Notes: a model not told the origin generated them from the sequence alone. Counted from the first letter of the stretch, positions 30,535 to 39,140 are shown. The stretch is 64,000 bases of DNA from Magnetospirillum sp. SS-4 (GCF_902729425.1 NZ_CACVCH010000013.1:1-64000), one strand, 5' to 3'. Numbers and translations: made by a program.

Positions 30535-31254
30535 ATGAAACATTTTGCCGCTCTGGTCTGCTCGGTTGCCGTGTGCGCGACCATCGCAAGTGTCGCGACC
30601 GCCGCTGAAAATCAGCCCGCGAAGAAGTCTGGGTTCTACATGGGGGCTGAGGCTGGTTGGTCAGGGTCGCAGAGCACCAACTGGGGCGACGACCAGGGCA
30701 ACACCAACATTCAAGTTTTTGGCTCTCAGAACGGAAGCCCGAATAAGCTGAATGCAGACGCAGGAAATGCCGCCGTCATGGGGCTGATGTTTGGCTATCA
30801 GTTTACCGATTGGTTCAGGGCCGACCTCGGCGTTGATTATCGGACGGGCTTTCAGGTGGATGGTTCCCGTACCGACATCACCATCAAGCAGTACAAGTCT
30901 GATGTCGATGTGTGGACTGTCATGGCCAATGGCTATGTTGAGCCGTTCACTTTCGGTAACTTCAAGCCGTATGTTGGCGTGGGCCTCGGAACTGCGATTG
31001 TCTCTACCAGTGGCGGTTATATCAATGATACCACCTCTGCGGGTGGCGTCAGCGGTAGAACCCAGACCAATTTCGCCTGGGATGCCAAGGCTGGTGTTGG
31101 TTACGCGCTGAATGACAAGTGGACCTTGGATTTGAGCTATCGTCACCTGGACGCGGGCAAGGTCGCTGTCGGAGGCGGTAGCGGGTATGGCCAGACCAAA
31201 GGTGATAAGCTGGAAACCAATGAGGTTCTCTTGGGCGTTCGTTTCGGTCTCTGA
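30535..31254 (+). CDS. outer-membrane beta-barrel protein
   Basis: A 239-aa protein with a typical signal peptide (MKHFAALVCSVAVCATIASVATA, cleavage probably after ATA-A), then alternating strands rich in Gly and aromatic residues, ending FGL as in outer-membrane barrels. An 8-strand OmpA/Omp25-like barrel is likely. The start follows AAGGGGAACAC. It may be regulated by the FixJ-type protein upstream. A strong terminator follows. Confidence 0.85.
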   Translation: MKHFAALVCSVAVCATIASVATAAENQPAKKSGFYMGAEAGWSGSQSTNWGDDQGNTNIQVFGSQNGSPNKLNADAGNAAVMGLMFGYQFTDWFRADLGVDYRTGFQVDGSRTDITIKQYKSDVDVWTVMANGYVEPFTFGNFKPYVGVGLGTAIVSTSGGYINDTTSAGGVSGRTQTNFAWDAKAGVGYALNDKWTLDLSYRHLDAGKVAVGGGSGYGQTKGDKLETNEVLLGVRFGL

Positions 31255-31273
31255 TCGGCTATCAAGGCAATAC

Positions 31274-31302
31274 AATAGGGCGGCCTTGGGCCGCCCTATT
31301 TT
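31274..31302 (+). terminator. rho-independent terminator after beta-barrel gene
   Basis: AATAGGGCGGCC-TTG-GGCCGCCCTATT followed by TT, a strong stem that would serve both converging genes. Confidence 0.85.
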
Positions 31303-31323
31303 GTTGTGATGCTTCTGAACCCG

Positions 31324-31890
31324 CTACAGAATCTCTACCGCAGCCCGCATCATTTCGTCGTTCACATCAATGTAGCGCTGCGTCGTGCTCAGGTGCTTGT
31401 GCCCCGCCAGCGTCATGATGACCTTGGCCGATACACCCGAATGAGCGAGCCGCGTGATGAACCAGCGGCGGCCACTGTGGCTGGTCGCGCCATCAATACC
31501 GGCCTCATCATAGATCTGACCAAACAACTGGCACAGAGTGTTGGGCGAGAATGCCGTACGCTTCTGCGTCATCAGCAGCGGCTCCGCGATATCAAATGTC
31601 GTGTAACACGACACATAGCGCTCAATTTCTTTTCTCAGCTTGCCATTGATGAAGATCGTTCGTGCTTCATTAGCCTTGGTCATCGCTGCGCGGAGCGATA
31701 TGCTGTCGCGCAATCGGCGTTCACTGTCAATTACGTCGCCAAGCTTCAGTGCCGCGATCTCTCCGACCCGCAATCCCGCGTAATAGCTCAGCATAACCGC
31801 CATACGGTTGCGGGACGCGAAGCGAGACTGCGCGATAACTGAGAGGACGCGTTTGAGTTCTGCTTCAGTTGGTACTCTTGCCTGCTTCAT
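31324..31890 (-). CDS. minimal (188-aa) tyrosine recombinase, island 3 copy
   Basis: Same length and catalytic set as the other two (GLRVGE, MTK, SHSGRRW, AGHKH, QRYIDV) but only about two-thirds identical, so it is an older lineage. The in-frame palindrome is kept at 31597-31613 (SCYTT). The start MKQARVPTE follows GAGGTGTTGCG; the TTTACCTAA/TTAGGTAAA control dyad of the other copies is absent. It lies inverted within the sensory module, unlike the plus-strand copies of islands 1 and 2. Confidence 0.92.
   Translation of the reverse strand: MKQARVPTEAELKRVLSVIAQSRFASRNRMAVMLSYYAGLRVGEIAALKLGDVIDSERRLRDSISLRAAMTKANEARTIFINGKLRKEIERYVSCYTTFDIAEPLLMTQKRTAFSPNTLCQLFGQIYDEAGIDGATSHSGRRWFITRLAHSGVSAKVIMTLAGHKHLSTTQRYIDVNDEMMRAAVEIL
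31597..31613. repeat. 17-bp palindrome inside recombinase CDS (island 3)
   Basis: TGTCGTGTAACACGACA at the same codons as in the other recombinases, although the flanking sequence has diverged. Confidence 0.9.
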
Positions 31891-32003
31891 CGCAACACCT
31901 CATAAAATGTACGCTTTACGTATTTAATATTATACGATAGATATATGGCGGATCGCTACGGCGCTATTCTTTCGTAAGTTTCAATGCGTTAACGTGAAAC
32001 ATA

Positions 32004-33644
32004 ATGAAACATAGCTTTTATGAGGTATTTTCCTGGGCAGTAAGGCCCCGTAAGGGAGCCGCGCTCTTTCGTGCCGCAGGGACAAGTGCCGTTTATGTTT
32101 TTGCGTGGATCGCCCTGTTTCGTGCGGCTATTGCCATGGGAGCCGCCCCAGGGGTAAGCGCTTGGTTCCCCCCTGCGGGTTTGACTTTTGCATTTCTTCT
32201 CAGGTTCCCGCGCTTGTGGCCCGTGGCATATGTTGGCGTTGGCTATATCGTTGCCACTGCACCGTATCCGCATTCAGCAATTGCCATTTTTCTCTCGTGG
32301 GTCATTCCACCGACGACTTACGTTGTTGGTGTTCATGCCTTGCGGCGCTCGCTGGGTTACGCGCGAATTGACCTCGCCAACATGCGCCACCTGATTGCTT
32401 TCTCAATAGTCTCGCTGCTGGTCCCCGTCGTGGCGGCGCTGGCCCTCATCGCGACCTTCTGTGCCGATGGACTGATCCTCTGGTCAAATTTCTGGGATAT
32501 GGTTCTGCGGTTCTCCCTCGGTGATGCAATCGGCATCGTCACGCTCACCCCGATATTGCTGTTGACGCGTAGTGATTGGGTGGCGGCCATAAGCGGGCGC
32601 TCACTGATCTGGCTGATCGCCAGCTTTGCCGCAATCGGGCTGGCGCTCTATGTGGAAACGGTCGCCGTCATTCTGGGGCAAGACCAGGGGCCGATGTCGT
32701 ATTTCCTGATGCTCCCCATTGCCTGGACAGCCATGCATTTCGGCAATGTTGGATCGTCGGCATCCAGTTTGATCGCTAATATCTCAATTACCTTAGCGAG
32801 TTGGTTGGCCCCCGATCATCGGATTGTCGCGGGCGCTCCCTACTTCATGCTGTCGGTCGGCTATCTCGGCCTGATCATCGGCAGCATGACCAGTGAACGC
32901 GAGCGAAGTGTGCAGAAGCTGCGGGTGCAGGAACGCGCTCTTGATCGCGCCTACACCCATTTTACAGGGCAGCAAACGGCGGCGAAGCTGGCTCACGAAA
33001 TCCGACAGCCATTGGCGGTGGTCTCAACCTATGTCGAGGGGCTTGTCGGATATATTGAGAAGGACACCAATCGTACCGATGATGCACTGATGCTGGCTAA
33101 ACGCACAGACCGCGAGGTTCAGCGCATCGGGGAAATCATTTCCGCTGCTCAGTCCAAAATTGAACATGCGGCAGGAAAGCGGGAGATTTTTGATTTCGCC
33201 AGCGTCATGCAAGACGTTGATCCCCTGTTACGCCAGATTTGCAAGGATCACGGTGTAACCGCGAGTTTTGATGTGGCCACATCGGCTCAGGTCTCGGGCA
33301 TCAAAGCATCCTTGCAGCAAGTAATGGTGAATTTTGTGCGGAATGCCTGCGAGGCCATGAGCACGACTTCTCCAACGGACCGCCACCTCATGGTGGAAAG
33401 CAGCCACGACGACGAGCGGATCAACGTGACCGTTTCGGACACTGGAATGGGTCTTGCTGAGGACTTGGAGAAGGCTGGTCATGCACTGTTTGCATCCACA
33501 AAAGTCGGAGGCAGCGGCTTTGGCCTTCCCATCTCAAAAACCATCATCGAGGGGCATGGGGGGGCTTTGTTTATCATGAACCGCCCAGAAGGTGGTGCGG
33601 TTATTTCGTTCTGGCTCCCCATTGTGAAGGCCGACCGATCATGA
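32004..33644 (+). CDS. MASE1-type membrane histidine kinase
   Basis: A 546-aa protein. The first ~300 residues have about eight hydrophobic helices with the WFPPAGL signature of MASE1 sensor domains. The kinase core follows: phospho-His in KLAHEIRQPLA, N box NFVRNACEAM, G1 VSDTGMGL, G2 GGSGFGLPIS. It resembles FixL-class kinases in the transmitter. The signal sensed is unknown. The stop overlaps the next regulator by 4 nt (ATGA), so kinase and regulator are a cognate pair. Confidence 0.93.
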   Translation: MKHSFYEVFSWAVRPRKGAALFRAAGTSAVYVFAWIALFRAAIAMGAAPGVSAWFPPAGLTFAFLLRFPRLWPVAYVGVGYIVATAPYPHSAIAIFLSWVIPPTTYVVGVHALRRSLGYARIDLANMRHLIAFSIVSLLVPVVAALALIATFCADGLILWSNFWDMVLRFSLGDAIGIVTLTPILLLTRSDWVAAISGRSLIWLIASFAAIGLALYVETVAVILGQDQGPMSYFLMLPIAWTAMHFGNVGSSASSLIANISITLASWLAPDHRIVAGAPYFMLSVGYLGLIIGSMTSERERSVQKLRVQERALDRAYTHFTGQQTAAKLAHEIRQPLAVVSTYVEGLVGYIEKDTNRTDDALMLAKRTDREVQRIGEIISAAQSKIEHAAGKREIFDFASVMQDVDPLLRQICKDHGVTASFDVATSAQVSGIKASLQQVMVNFVRNACEAMSTTSPTDRHLMVESSHDDERINVTVSDTGMGLAEDLEKAGHALFASTKVGGSGFGLPISKTIIEGHGGALFIMNRPEGGAVISFWLPIVKADRS

Positions 33645-34279
33645 GCGACAATCAGCACTGTACCGTTGCCGTGGTCGATGATGATGAAAGTTTCCGCGAA
33701 GCCGTTGTCTGGCTGCTGTCGTCGAGGTCTTTCAATGCCGCAGGTTACGCCGATGCCGCATCGTTCTTCGCCAAGCACCCCATCAAGGCTTTGGGCTGTG
33801 CTTTCATGGACCTGCGGTTGGGCGACCTGTCGGGCCTGGACGCGTACAGACAGACGCGTGAACGCGGCTTTGATATGCCTGTCATTATGATCTCCGCATA
33901 CGGGGACATCTCAACGGCAGTCCATGCCGTTCAACTCGGAGCTTTCGGCTGGGTTGAAAAGCCGGTGCGCAACGAAAAGCTGGTTGAAATGGCTGTGTCG
34001 GCTTGCGCTGCGCATGAGCAGATATGCAAGCAATATGGTCGTGCGGTCGATTATGTCCGCAATTTCTCTCTGCTCACACCTCGCGAGCGGGAAATCTTGA
34101 TGCATCTTGGCAAAGGGGCTACCGCAAAAGAGGTCGGCTTGGAATTGGAAATTAGCCACCGCACTGTTGAGACGCATCGCAATCAGATTGCGGAAAAGCT
34201 TGGCCTGAAATCTGCGCGAGACATTGCCGCAGCTCTTTTTCATACGCGGCATTTCTATGCAGAAGGGTCTGTTGAATGA
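33641..34279 (+). CDS. FixJ/NarL-type response regulator, cognate to the MASE1 kinase
   Basis: A 212-aa protein with receiver (VVDDDES, D57 in AFMDLRLG, SAYGD, EKP) and LuxR-type HTH (LTPREREILMHLGKG ... SHRTVETHRNQIAEKL). Start and stop both overlap the neighbours by 4 nt, giving a tight kinase-regulator-porin operon. It is a close paralogue of the regulator at 29761. Confidence 0.93.
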   Translation: MSDNQHCTVAVVDDDESFREAVVWLLSSRSFNAAGYADAASFFAKHPIKALGCAFMDLRLGDLSGLDAYRQTRERGFDMPVIMISAYGDISTAVHAVQLGAFGWVEKPVRNEKLVEMAVSACAAHEQICKQYGRAVDYVRNFSLLTPREREILMHLGKGATAKEVGLELEISHRTVETHRNQIAEKLGLKSARDIAAALFHTRHFYAEGSVE

Positions 34280-35391
34280 ATTATTTTTGCTCCCGCAGCG
34301 TGGCCGCTGCAATGTGTGTCGCCTCCATGGGAGTGATGCCCGCAGTCGCGGCTGAAGTTTCCAGCGACCATAAGCCGTCGATCAGTGGAACGGTGAATAT
34401 GTTCATTGCCGACCGTTGGCGCTTTGCGGCTGAAGACAAAACCCAGCGCAATGACCTCTTCGTTTTTGTCGAGCCGTTCATAAAGGCAAACCTCAACAAA
34501 GAACTCTCAATTCAAACGCTATTCACCTACGACCCTGCCGTCGATCCCCATCCCGATGAAAGCCGTGCATTTGCGAATGAACAGCTGCACCTGAAAAACT
34601 TGGTCATTGACTACAGCAAGGACGAATGGGGCGTCTATGGCGGAAGGTTTGCCGCCGAATTTGGTCAGGCCTGGCTCACGCTTCCAGGCTATTTCGGCAG
34701 GGAACTGGCTGAGGACAACGCCATATGGGATCGCAACGGTGTTGGCGGCTGGATGAATGTGAAAGGCGGTGAAGCGGGGACCGTTCGCCTTGCCGCGAGC
34801 ACCTTCATGCTTGACACCACTATTATGAGCAAATCGTGGATAGGGACGCCGACACGGACACGCAAGCGGCAATTTGACGGTGGAGCAAGCAATACGGGGC
34901 GTCTGGATTCTTTTGCAATATCCGCGACGGGAACCAAGTTGCCATCACTTGAGGGGTTTTCCTGGCATACGGGGGTATTGCGGCAGGAGGTCAGAAAAAT
35001 CAGCACCACTAATTCCGATATTCCCGATGGTGAACTCGGTGTGGTCGGAGGCATTCGGCAGGAATGGAAATTTGACGAATGGCTTGTTGTGGCCCCGATG
35101 TTTGAGTATCAGCATTTCTGGAACAGGGGCGGTGTGCAGGGAGCGGAGCGGGATTACGTCTCAACGGGCATGGAGGTAAATCCTGCGAATTGGCGACTGA
35201 GCGTCGGCTATACGCTACGGGTCAGCAATGCGCCCAATGCCGAGGAAAAGCGCGACTATCTGTTCAACACGAGCCTCGGCTATGAGTTCGGAAACGGCGT
35301 TCGCCCCGAAATCGGCTACCGCGTCAGGAGCATCGACAGCCTTGAGGTGTACGAGATTACCTCACGGGTTCTGTACGTCTATAAATTTTGA
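34276..35391 (+). CDS. porin-like outer-membrane beta-barrel protein
   Basis: A 371-aa protein with a signal peptide ending AVAAE, then long alternating strands and a C-terminal Phe (LYVYKF), as in outer-membrane barrels of about 16 strands. It contains WGVYGGRFAAEFGQAW, a typical porin strand-turn. It is translationally coupled to the regulator. I would call it a transport or selective pore protein, substrate unknown. Confidence 0.85.
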   Translation: MNYFCSRSVAAAMCVASMGVMPAVAAEVSSDHKPSISGTVNMFIADRWRFAAEDKTQRNDLFVFVEPFIKANLNKELSIQTLFTYDPAVDPHPDESRAFANEQLHLKNLVIDYSKDEWGVYGGRFAAEFGQAWLTLPGYFGRELAEDNAIWDRNGVGGWMNVKGGEAGTVRLAASTFMLDTTIMSKSWIGTPTRTRKRQFDGGASNTGRLDSFAISATGTKLPSLEGFSWHTGVLRQEVRKISTTNSDIPDGELGVVGGIRQEWKFDEWLVVAPMFEYQHFWNRGGVQGAERDYVSTGMEVNPANWRLSVGYTLRVSNAPNAEEKRDYLFNTSLGYEFGNGVRPEIGYRVRSIDSLEVYEITSRVLYVYKF

Positions 35392-35425
35392 TCCAGGATC
35401 GATTAAGCATATTGGGGCGATATCT

Positions 35426-35620
35426 TTATAGAGATCTGTCTGGCGGTATTTGCGGATCAGATTGCATTCTTAAACATTCCACCGCAACCATTACCAACTC
35501 ATAGGCCAGTCCATTCCCGCAGGCGCGGATTTCCTCGGCGGCACGTTCAAGAAACATGGCAAGGGCTTGCGGTGATGACGCCTGCTCTTTGGCGTGCCAG
35601 CGTTCAGGGTAAATGATCAT
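35426..35620 (-). CDS. small hypothetical protein after hemerythrin
   Basis: A 64-aa helical protein (MIIYPERWHAKEQASS...) starting 13 nt after the hemerythrin stop with a GGGGGTGATCA leader. Probably co-transcribed with it. Not recognised. Confidence 0.5.
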   Translation of the reverse strand: MIIYPERWHAKEQASSPQALAMFLERAAEEIRACGNGLAYELVMVAVECLRMQSDPQIPPDRSL

Positions 35621-35633
35621 TGATCACCCCCTT

Positions 35634-36080
35634 TCACGCCGAAACCGAGGAAACCTGAAGCGCCCGTGCGAGAGAGGCGTCAGCTTGATGCAGATGAATA
35701 ATCAAATCGGGGATGAGGAAATCCAGAATTTTGGCAGCAGCGACAAAGTCGCCTTTGTCGCAGAGTGCCTCTTTCAGGTTATTGGCTATTCTTCTTGTTT
35801 CATAATGGGTTGCCCTGTGGCGCTCATCTTCGTGATCGCCCGCCTTTGTGAACAGCGTTTCCTCAAAAAGAAAATGCTGTTCGTTGACTTCCTCAAATTC
35901 CGCGAAAGCAATTTGAGCGGCTCCCAGGAGCCGCGCTTCCACAGCAGCGGCCACGGTGTCCAGTCGCATGAATAGCAGATGATGGGCCTCATCCAGTTCG
36001 GGGATGCCCAATATCATGCTGTCTGTCCATCTGAGCCGCATGGCCGCCGCTTTCGCCGATCCAATCAGCAAGGGTGTCAT
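35634..36080 (-). CDS. bacteriohemerythrin
   Basis: A 148-aa hemerythrin with H in LDEAHHLLF, H and E in EQHFLFEETL, H...H in HRATHYE, and H/D in IIHLHQAD. It is not a close copy of the island 1 hemerythrin, so O2-binding cargo was acquired twice. A start at the later MRLRWTDSM is possible and closer to the usual family N terminus. Last gene of the sensory module before its right-border palindrome. Confidence 0.9.
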   Translation of the reverse strand: MTPLLIGSAKAAAMRLRWTDSMILGIPELDEAHHLLFMRLDTVAAAVEARLLGAAQIAFAEFEEVNEQHFLFEETLFTKAGDHEDERHRATHYETRRIANNLKEALCDKGDFVAAAKILDFLIPDLIIHLHQADASLARALQVSSVSA

Positions 36081-36099
36081 TGCCGCGTGATGGCGTGTA

Positions 36100-36160
36100 T
36101 CCGTAGCGGCTACGGAGGCGCGAGAAAGCTGTTCTGCGAATGGTGTCGTGTTACACGACA
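36100..36160. repeat. two palindromes: right border of sensory module and end of SpoVG-like gene
   Basis: TCCGTAGCGGCTACGGA (36100-36116) pairs with 29411-29427. TGTCGTGTTACACGACA (36144-36160) supplies the TAA stop of the SpoVG-like gene, as at 1938-1954. Confidence 0.9.
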
Positions 36161-36450
36161 GCCGCCTTCTCCATCAGCAGCCCAGCTTCCAGGCCAGCAG
36201 CCATAACGGCATCGCCCATCGGCCTACGCACTTCCTCGGGCAACGTCACGGCGGTGCGCCATGAGCCGTCAGGCGCGCGGTAATTGGGAAGGGTGATTTC
36301 GGTCTTGCTGCCATCGGCACGAACCTGAACGCCGTGCAGGATGACGGACACGCCATCAATGAGCAGTTCCACATCGGCCAGCGCCAGCAGGCGTCCAGCA
36401 TGAACGGGCGTGATGGTCAAAACGGTGATGGTGGCCGTGCTGGTTTCCAT
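36151..36450 (-). CDS. SpoVG-like small protein (island 3 copy)
   Basis: 99 aa, with METSTATITVLTITPVHAG start and the conserved LHGVQV and ITLPNYRAPDGSW segments. The last codons GTC GTG TAA are part of the palindrome. It lies 77 nt downstream of the AAA+ gene, without the extra gene seen in island 2. Nucleic-acid binding is inferred from the SpoVG resemblance. Confidence 0.7.
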   Translation of the reverse strand: METSTATITVLTITPVHAGRLLALADVELLIDGVSVILHGVQVRADGSKTEITLPNYRAPDGSWRTAVTLPEEVRRPMGDAVMAAGLEAGLLMEKAAVV

Positions 36451-36527
36451 GCCTGAAAAATATCATGGGAGGCATTGCCCACAAAAGCGAAGACCCCCGA
36501 CTGCTTGGCAGGCGGAGGCTTCGCTGG

Positions 36528-37412
36528 TTAGGCCGCTTGGGAGCTTGGCGGCGACTGGTTGGGTGTCGGGTTACACGACACGGGGTTGGAGGTGGCCGCA
36601 CTGGTCGGCGGCGACTGGTTGGGTGTCGGGTTACACGACACGGGGTTGGAGGTGGCCGCACTGGTCGGCGGGGACTGGTTGGGCGTCGTGTTACACGACA
36701 CGGGGTTGGAGGTGACCGCACTAGTCGGCGGGGACTGATTGGGCGACGGTGTTTGGGTTGTAGTGCGCAAACGGTTGCGAAGCTTAAATTTGAGGACCAT
36801 GCTTTCAAGCTGCATCAACAGTCCGCGCACACTGCCGCCGTGCGTTTCGGCAAAATGCTTGATTTGCTGATCGCTCATCGACAGCCCTTCCGCATTCAGC
36901 ACCCGCTTCACCAGGGGGACGAGCTGCTGAACAGGAAGAGGGTCGAACAGAAACGCCTCTGACCGACTTTGAATTCCACCGTCCAGTTTGTTGATGGTGT
37001 TTGTAGTAAAGATAAACATTGCGCTCTCGATGAATTCGTCCAGAACGCCCTTCAACGAAAACTGTGCGGCTGCAGTAAGCTGTTCGGCTTCGTCAATGAT
37101 GACAAACTTCGCGCCAATTTTGTTCCATGATACGTAATTCAGGAAATCTTCAATTGCACGAACCTCATTAATCCCGCGAACCATACTTCCATTGATAAAG
37201 CGCACATCATTCACTTCATCAACATCATCAACAACGGCCTTCGGCAACAGGCTGGCGACTGTCGTCTTGCCAGTCCCGAAAGTTCCATGAAGAATAATAT
37301 GATTAAAGCGAACTGCATTTTCATAGAGCTTAATGCCAATTTCCGTATCAGTGTCGGGATACACGACATCAGCAAGGCACTTAGGCTTGTACTTAGTAAC
37401 AAACGAAACCAT
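36528..37412 (-). CDS. clamp-loader-like AAA+ ATPase with palindrome-encoded repeat tail (island 3 copy)
   Basis: A 294-aa AAA+ protein. N terminus KYKPKCLADVVYP is the classical start of RFC-type small subunits. Walker A GTFGTGKT (43-50), Walker B KFVIIDEA (102-109), sensor-1 FTTNT. From about residue 225 the tail is a 20-residue repeat, PNQSPPTSAATSNPVSCNPT, in three and a half copies. Start MVSFVTK follows TAGGAGAAAG; a 15-residue longer frame is not supported. In operon with the partner gene. Confidence 0.88.
   Translation of the reverse strand: MVSFVTKYKPKCLADVVYPDTDTEIGIKLYENAVRFNHIILHGTFGTGKTTVASLLPKAVVDDVDEVNDVRFINGSMVRGINEVRAIEDFLNYVSWNKIGAKFVIIDEAEQLTAAAQFSLKGVLDEFIESAMFIFTTNTINKLDGGIQSRSEAFLFDPLPVQQLVPLVKRVLNAEGLSMSDQQIKHFAETHGGSVRGLLMQLESMVLKFKLRNRLRTTTQTPSPNQSPPTSAVTSNPVSCNTTPNQSPPTSAATSNPVSCNPTPNQSPPTSAATSNPVSCNPTPNQSPPSSQAA
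36548..36745. repeat. 60-bp in-frame tandem repeat, each unit with a 17-bp palindrome
   Basis: Three full units and a partial fourth within the AAA+ gene. Palindromes: TGTCGGGTTACACGACA at 36564 and 36624, CGTCGTGTTACACGACA at 36684. The partial unit lacks it. Confidence 0.9.
37352..37368. repeat. 17-bp palindrome-like site in AAA+ gene 5' part
   Basis: TGTCGGGATACACGACA, two arm mismatches, coding for VVYPDT. Confidence 0.6.
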
Positions 37413-37483
37413 TTTCTTTCTCCTAGCGGCTGGTGGATTTGTGCTGGAGGAGCGCCGCACCCCTCCAACACTGTTGGCCTGTT

Positions 37484-38419
37484 TTAGGCCGCAACATTAG
37501 CCTCAGTATTTTCATCATCTGCCTTGTAGGTGATTTCAAATTTTACACTGCTAATATCAATATTGCCGTCGTCATCATGGATATTGATATCTTCAGCCTC
37601 CTGTTCCGCCTTCTGTGCTGCCGCAAGCCGCCCATCAGGGGAATATTCCCACTTCCTCTTCTCTTCATCATCCTTCATTTTCCGCTCAATTGCCCGCTTT
37701 TCAGTCGCCTTATTCTTCTTAACGCACTTGCCAACGGACTTTTCCAGCAGCTTTTTTTCTTCGTCCTTGCGTGCCTTTTCTTCGGAGGCAACGACCTTAA
37801 TGACCTGCGACTTTGCGTGGTCGTCGTTGACCTTGCCGACGAACTTGACGACGCTCAGGCTGCGATCAGGCGCAATGCGGGCAAGCACCATCACGTAGCC
37901 AGTTCCTTCGGGAAACTTGGAGCTGGGGGCAGTGGTGATGATGGCGGGCGTCTTGCTCAGCTGCGCATCGGCCTTGGTGAAAGCCTCAGTGCTTTTGGTC
38001 GATCCCGAGGAAGTGCTGCCACCCGTCGTGTTGCCAGTCCGAATAGCCTCAATGCCGCCCTTGTTCTTGACCCATGCCGTAAAGTCCGCGGTCGCTTTGC
38101 CCTTGTCTTCGTGCGCGGCCCGCATCACCGTCGCGTAGGAGCTGACGCGGCGGCGGTCATTGTCCCCGAAGATCAGCTTCATCAGCTTATTCGCGGGATG
38201 CAGCGTGGAGATGAACTTGATGCTATTCGCCTCCAGCAGCTTATCAACCTGGTCAACCAGAAACACATTGGCGACCATCTGCTTGTACACATCAAAGCAG
38301 GCGCTCAAGATCGTGTAGAGCTTGGCATTGCTGGCTGCGAGTTCGGTCGCTTCCCAGCTGACGCGCTGCTTGATGAGATTCTTGCAAGTAGTGGCGATGG
38401 AAGTATTAGAATTATTCAT
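37484..38419 (-). CDS. unknown partner of AAA+ ATPase (island 3 copy)
   Basis: A 311-aa protein starting MNNSNTSIATTC behind AAGGAGAGC. Shared landmarks: W-E-x-TELAASNAKLY, KLMKLIFGDNDRRRVSSYATVM, FTAWVKNKGGIEAIRTG. Its C-terminal ~110 residues are a long Lys/Glu-rich coiled-coil-like helix not present in the other copies. A TTG 17 codons upstream is in frame and conserved with a leader frame in island 1 (TDEIGAKPD), so the true start is uncertain. Confidence 0.78.
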   Translation of the reverse strand: MNNSNTSIATTCKNLIKQRVSWEATELAASNAKLYTILSACFDVYKQMVANVFLVDQVDKLLEANSIKFISTLHPANKLMKLIFGDNDRRRVSSYATVMRAAHEDKGKATADFTAWVKNKGGIEAIRTGNTTGGSTSSGSTKSTEAFTKADAQLSKTPAIITTAPSSKFPEGTGYVMVLARIAPDRSLSVVKFVGKVNDDHAKSQVIKVVASEEKARKDEEKKLLEKSVGKCVKKNKATEKRAIERKMKDDEEKRKWEYSPDGRLAAAQKAEQEAEDINIHDDDGNIDISSVKFEITYKADDENTEANVAA

Positions 38420-38568
38420 AATGTAGCTCTCCTTTATATTGTCAGGCTTGGCGCCGATCTCGTCGGTCAAAATTCAGCCGTGACGGTGTTTTTATTGATA
38501 TTGGCTTTACGGGCAGCGCGGACGCCACATACACGCAATAGCCAAATTATATTAGTGCAATTAAGCGC

Positions 38569-38589
38569 TTAAGATGTGTCGTTAGGCAT
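38569..38589 (-). CDS. six-residue leader peptide (island 3 copy)
   Basis: ATG behind GAGGAGGA encodes MPNDTS. Past its stop the same frame stays open and ends in the peptide RKANINKNTVTAEF (stop at 38467-38469), also seen in island 1. Confidence 0.4.
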   Translation of the reverse strand: MPNDTS

Positions 38590-38973
38590 GGTTATCCTCC
38601 TCTGCTCATTTGCAGTTAAAATCCGAGATGGAGCAGCGCTGCGATGTAAAGTAAAAAACTATAAATTAGGCGCAAATATATCTTAGCGATGACATTGAAT
38701 ATCGTCGCAGTTCTTTTGCATCGATGTTTATGGAAGGTTTTAACTTGGCCTGCTGGCCGTGGGTTTTGGCGAAAAAAATACTGACCACTTTGTGATTTGC
38801 GGTCAGTTTATTTTTTTAAGGTGTTGCGCTTGACTGATTGGGAGACTACCAGAGCCACAAAATCTGTCAAGGAAAAAGTGAAGAAACATGGTTGACGAAG
38901 ACTGTATTTTTATGGCAGCCACTCTGGCGTGACCTAGTCATTTGATTTCCCGTGATATTATTTTTTAGGCCGC
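38590..38973. other. AT-rich gap, no gene
   Basis: It lies between the leader of the partner operon and a small inverted-repeat element. Probably holds the operon promoter. No open frame or palindrome supported. Confidence 0.4.
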
Positions 38974-39140
38974 TTAACAGGCTGCGGAAAAACTCTCGTC
39001 ATTCCCGCGAAAGCGGGAATCCATGCATCAGCAACTCAATATCTTGTATCTAATCCCTCTCTTGCATCAACATGGCCCCCCACCTGCGCGGGGGTGACGA
39101 TAGAAAGGGAGAGGGAACGAGTTTTTCCGCACCCTGTTAA
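38974..39140. mobile_element. 167-bp MITE-like element
   Basis: Terminal inverted repeats TTAACAGGCTGCGGAAAAAC and its counterpart ending CCTGTTAA match over about 19 bp with one mismatch. Inside, ATTCCCGC-GAAA-GCGGGAAT (39001-39020) and a CACCTGCGCGGGGGTGACG stretch recall dispersed palindromic elements of Proteobacteria. No coding capacity. Confidence 0.75.

Noticed and set aside
36548..36745. Possible CRISPR array (regular 60-bp period)
   Set aside because: Units are repeated completely with no unique spacers, stay in the reading frame of an AAA+ gene, and no cas genes are present.
36465..36962. 165-aa plus-strand ORF with RVTRHGVGGGRTGRR repeats
   Set aside because: Antisense to the repeat tail of the AAA+ gene; it exists only because the 60-bp unit keeps both frames open.
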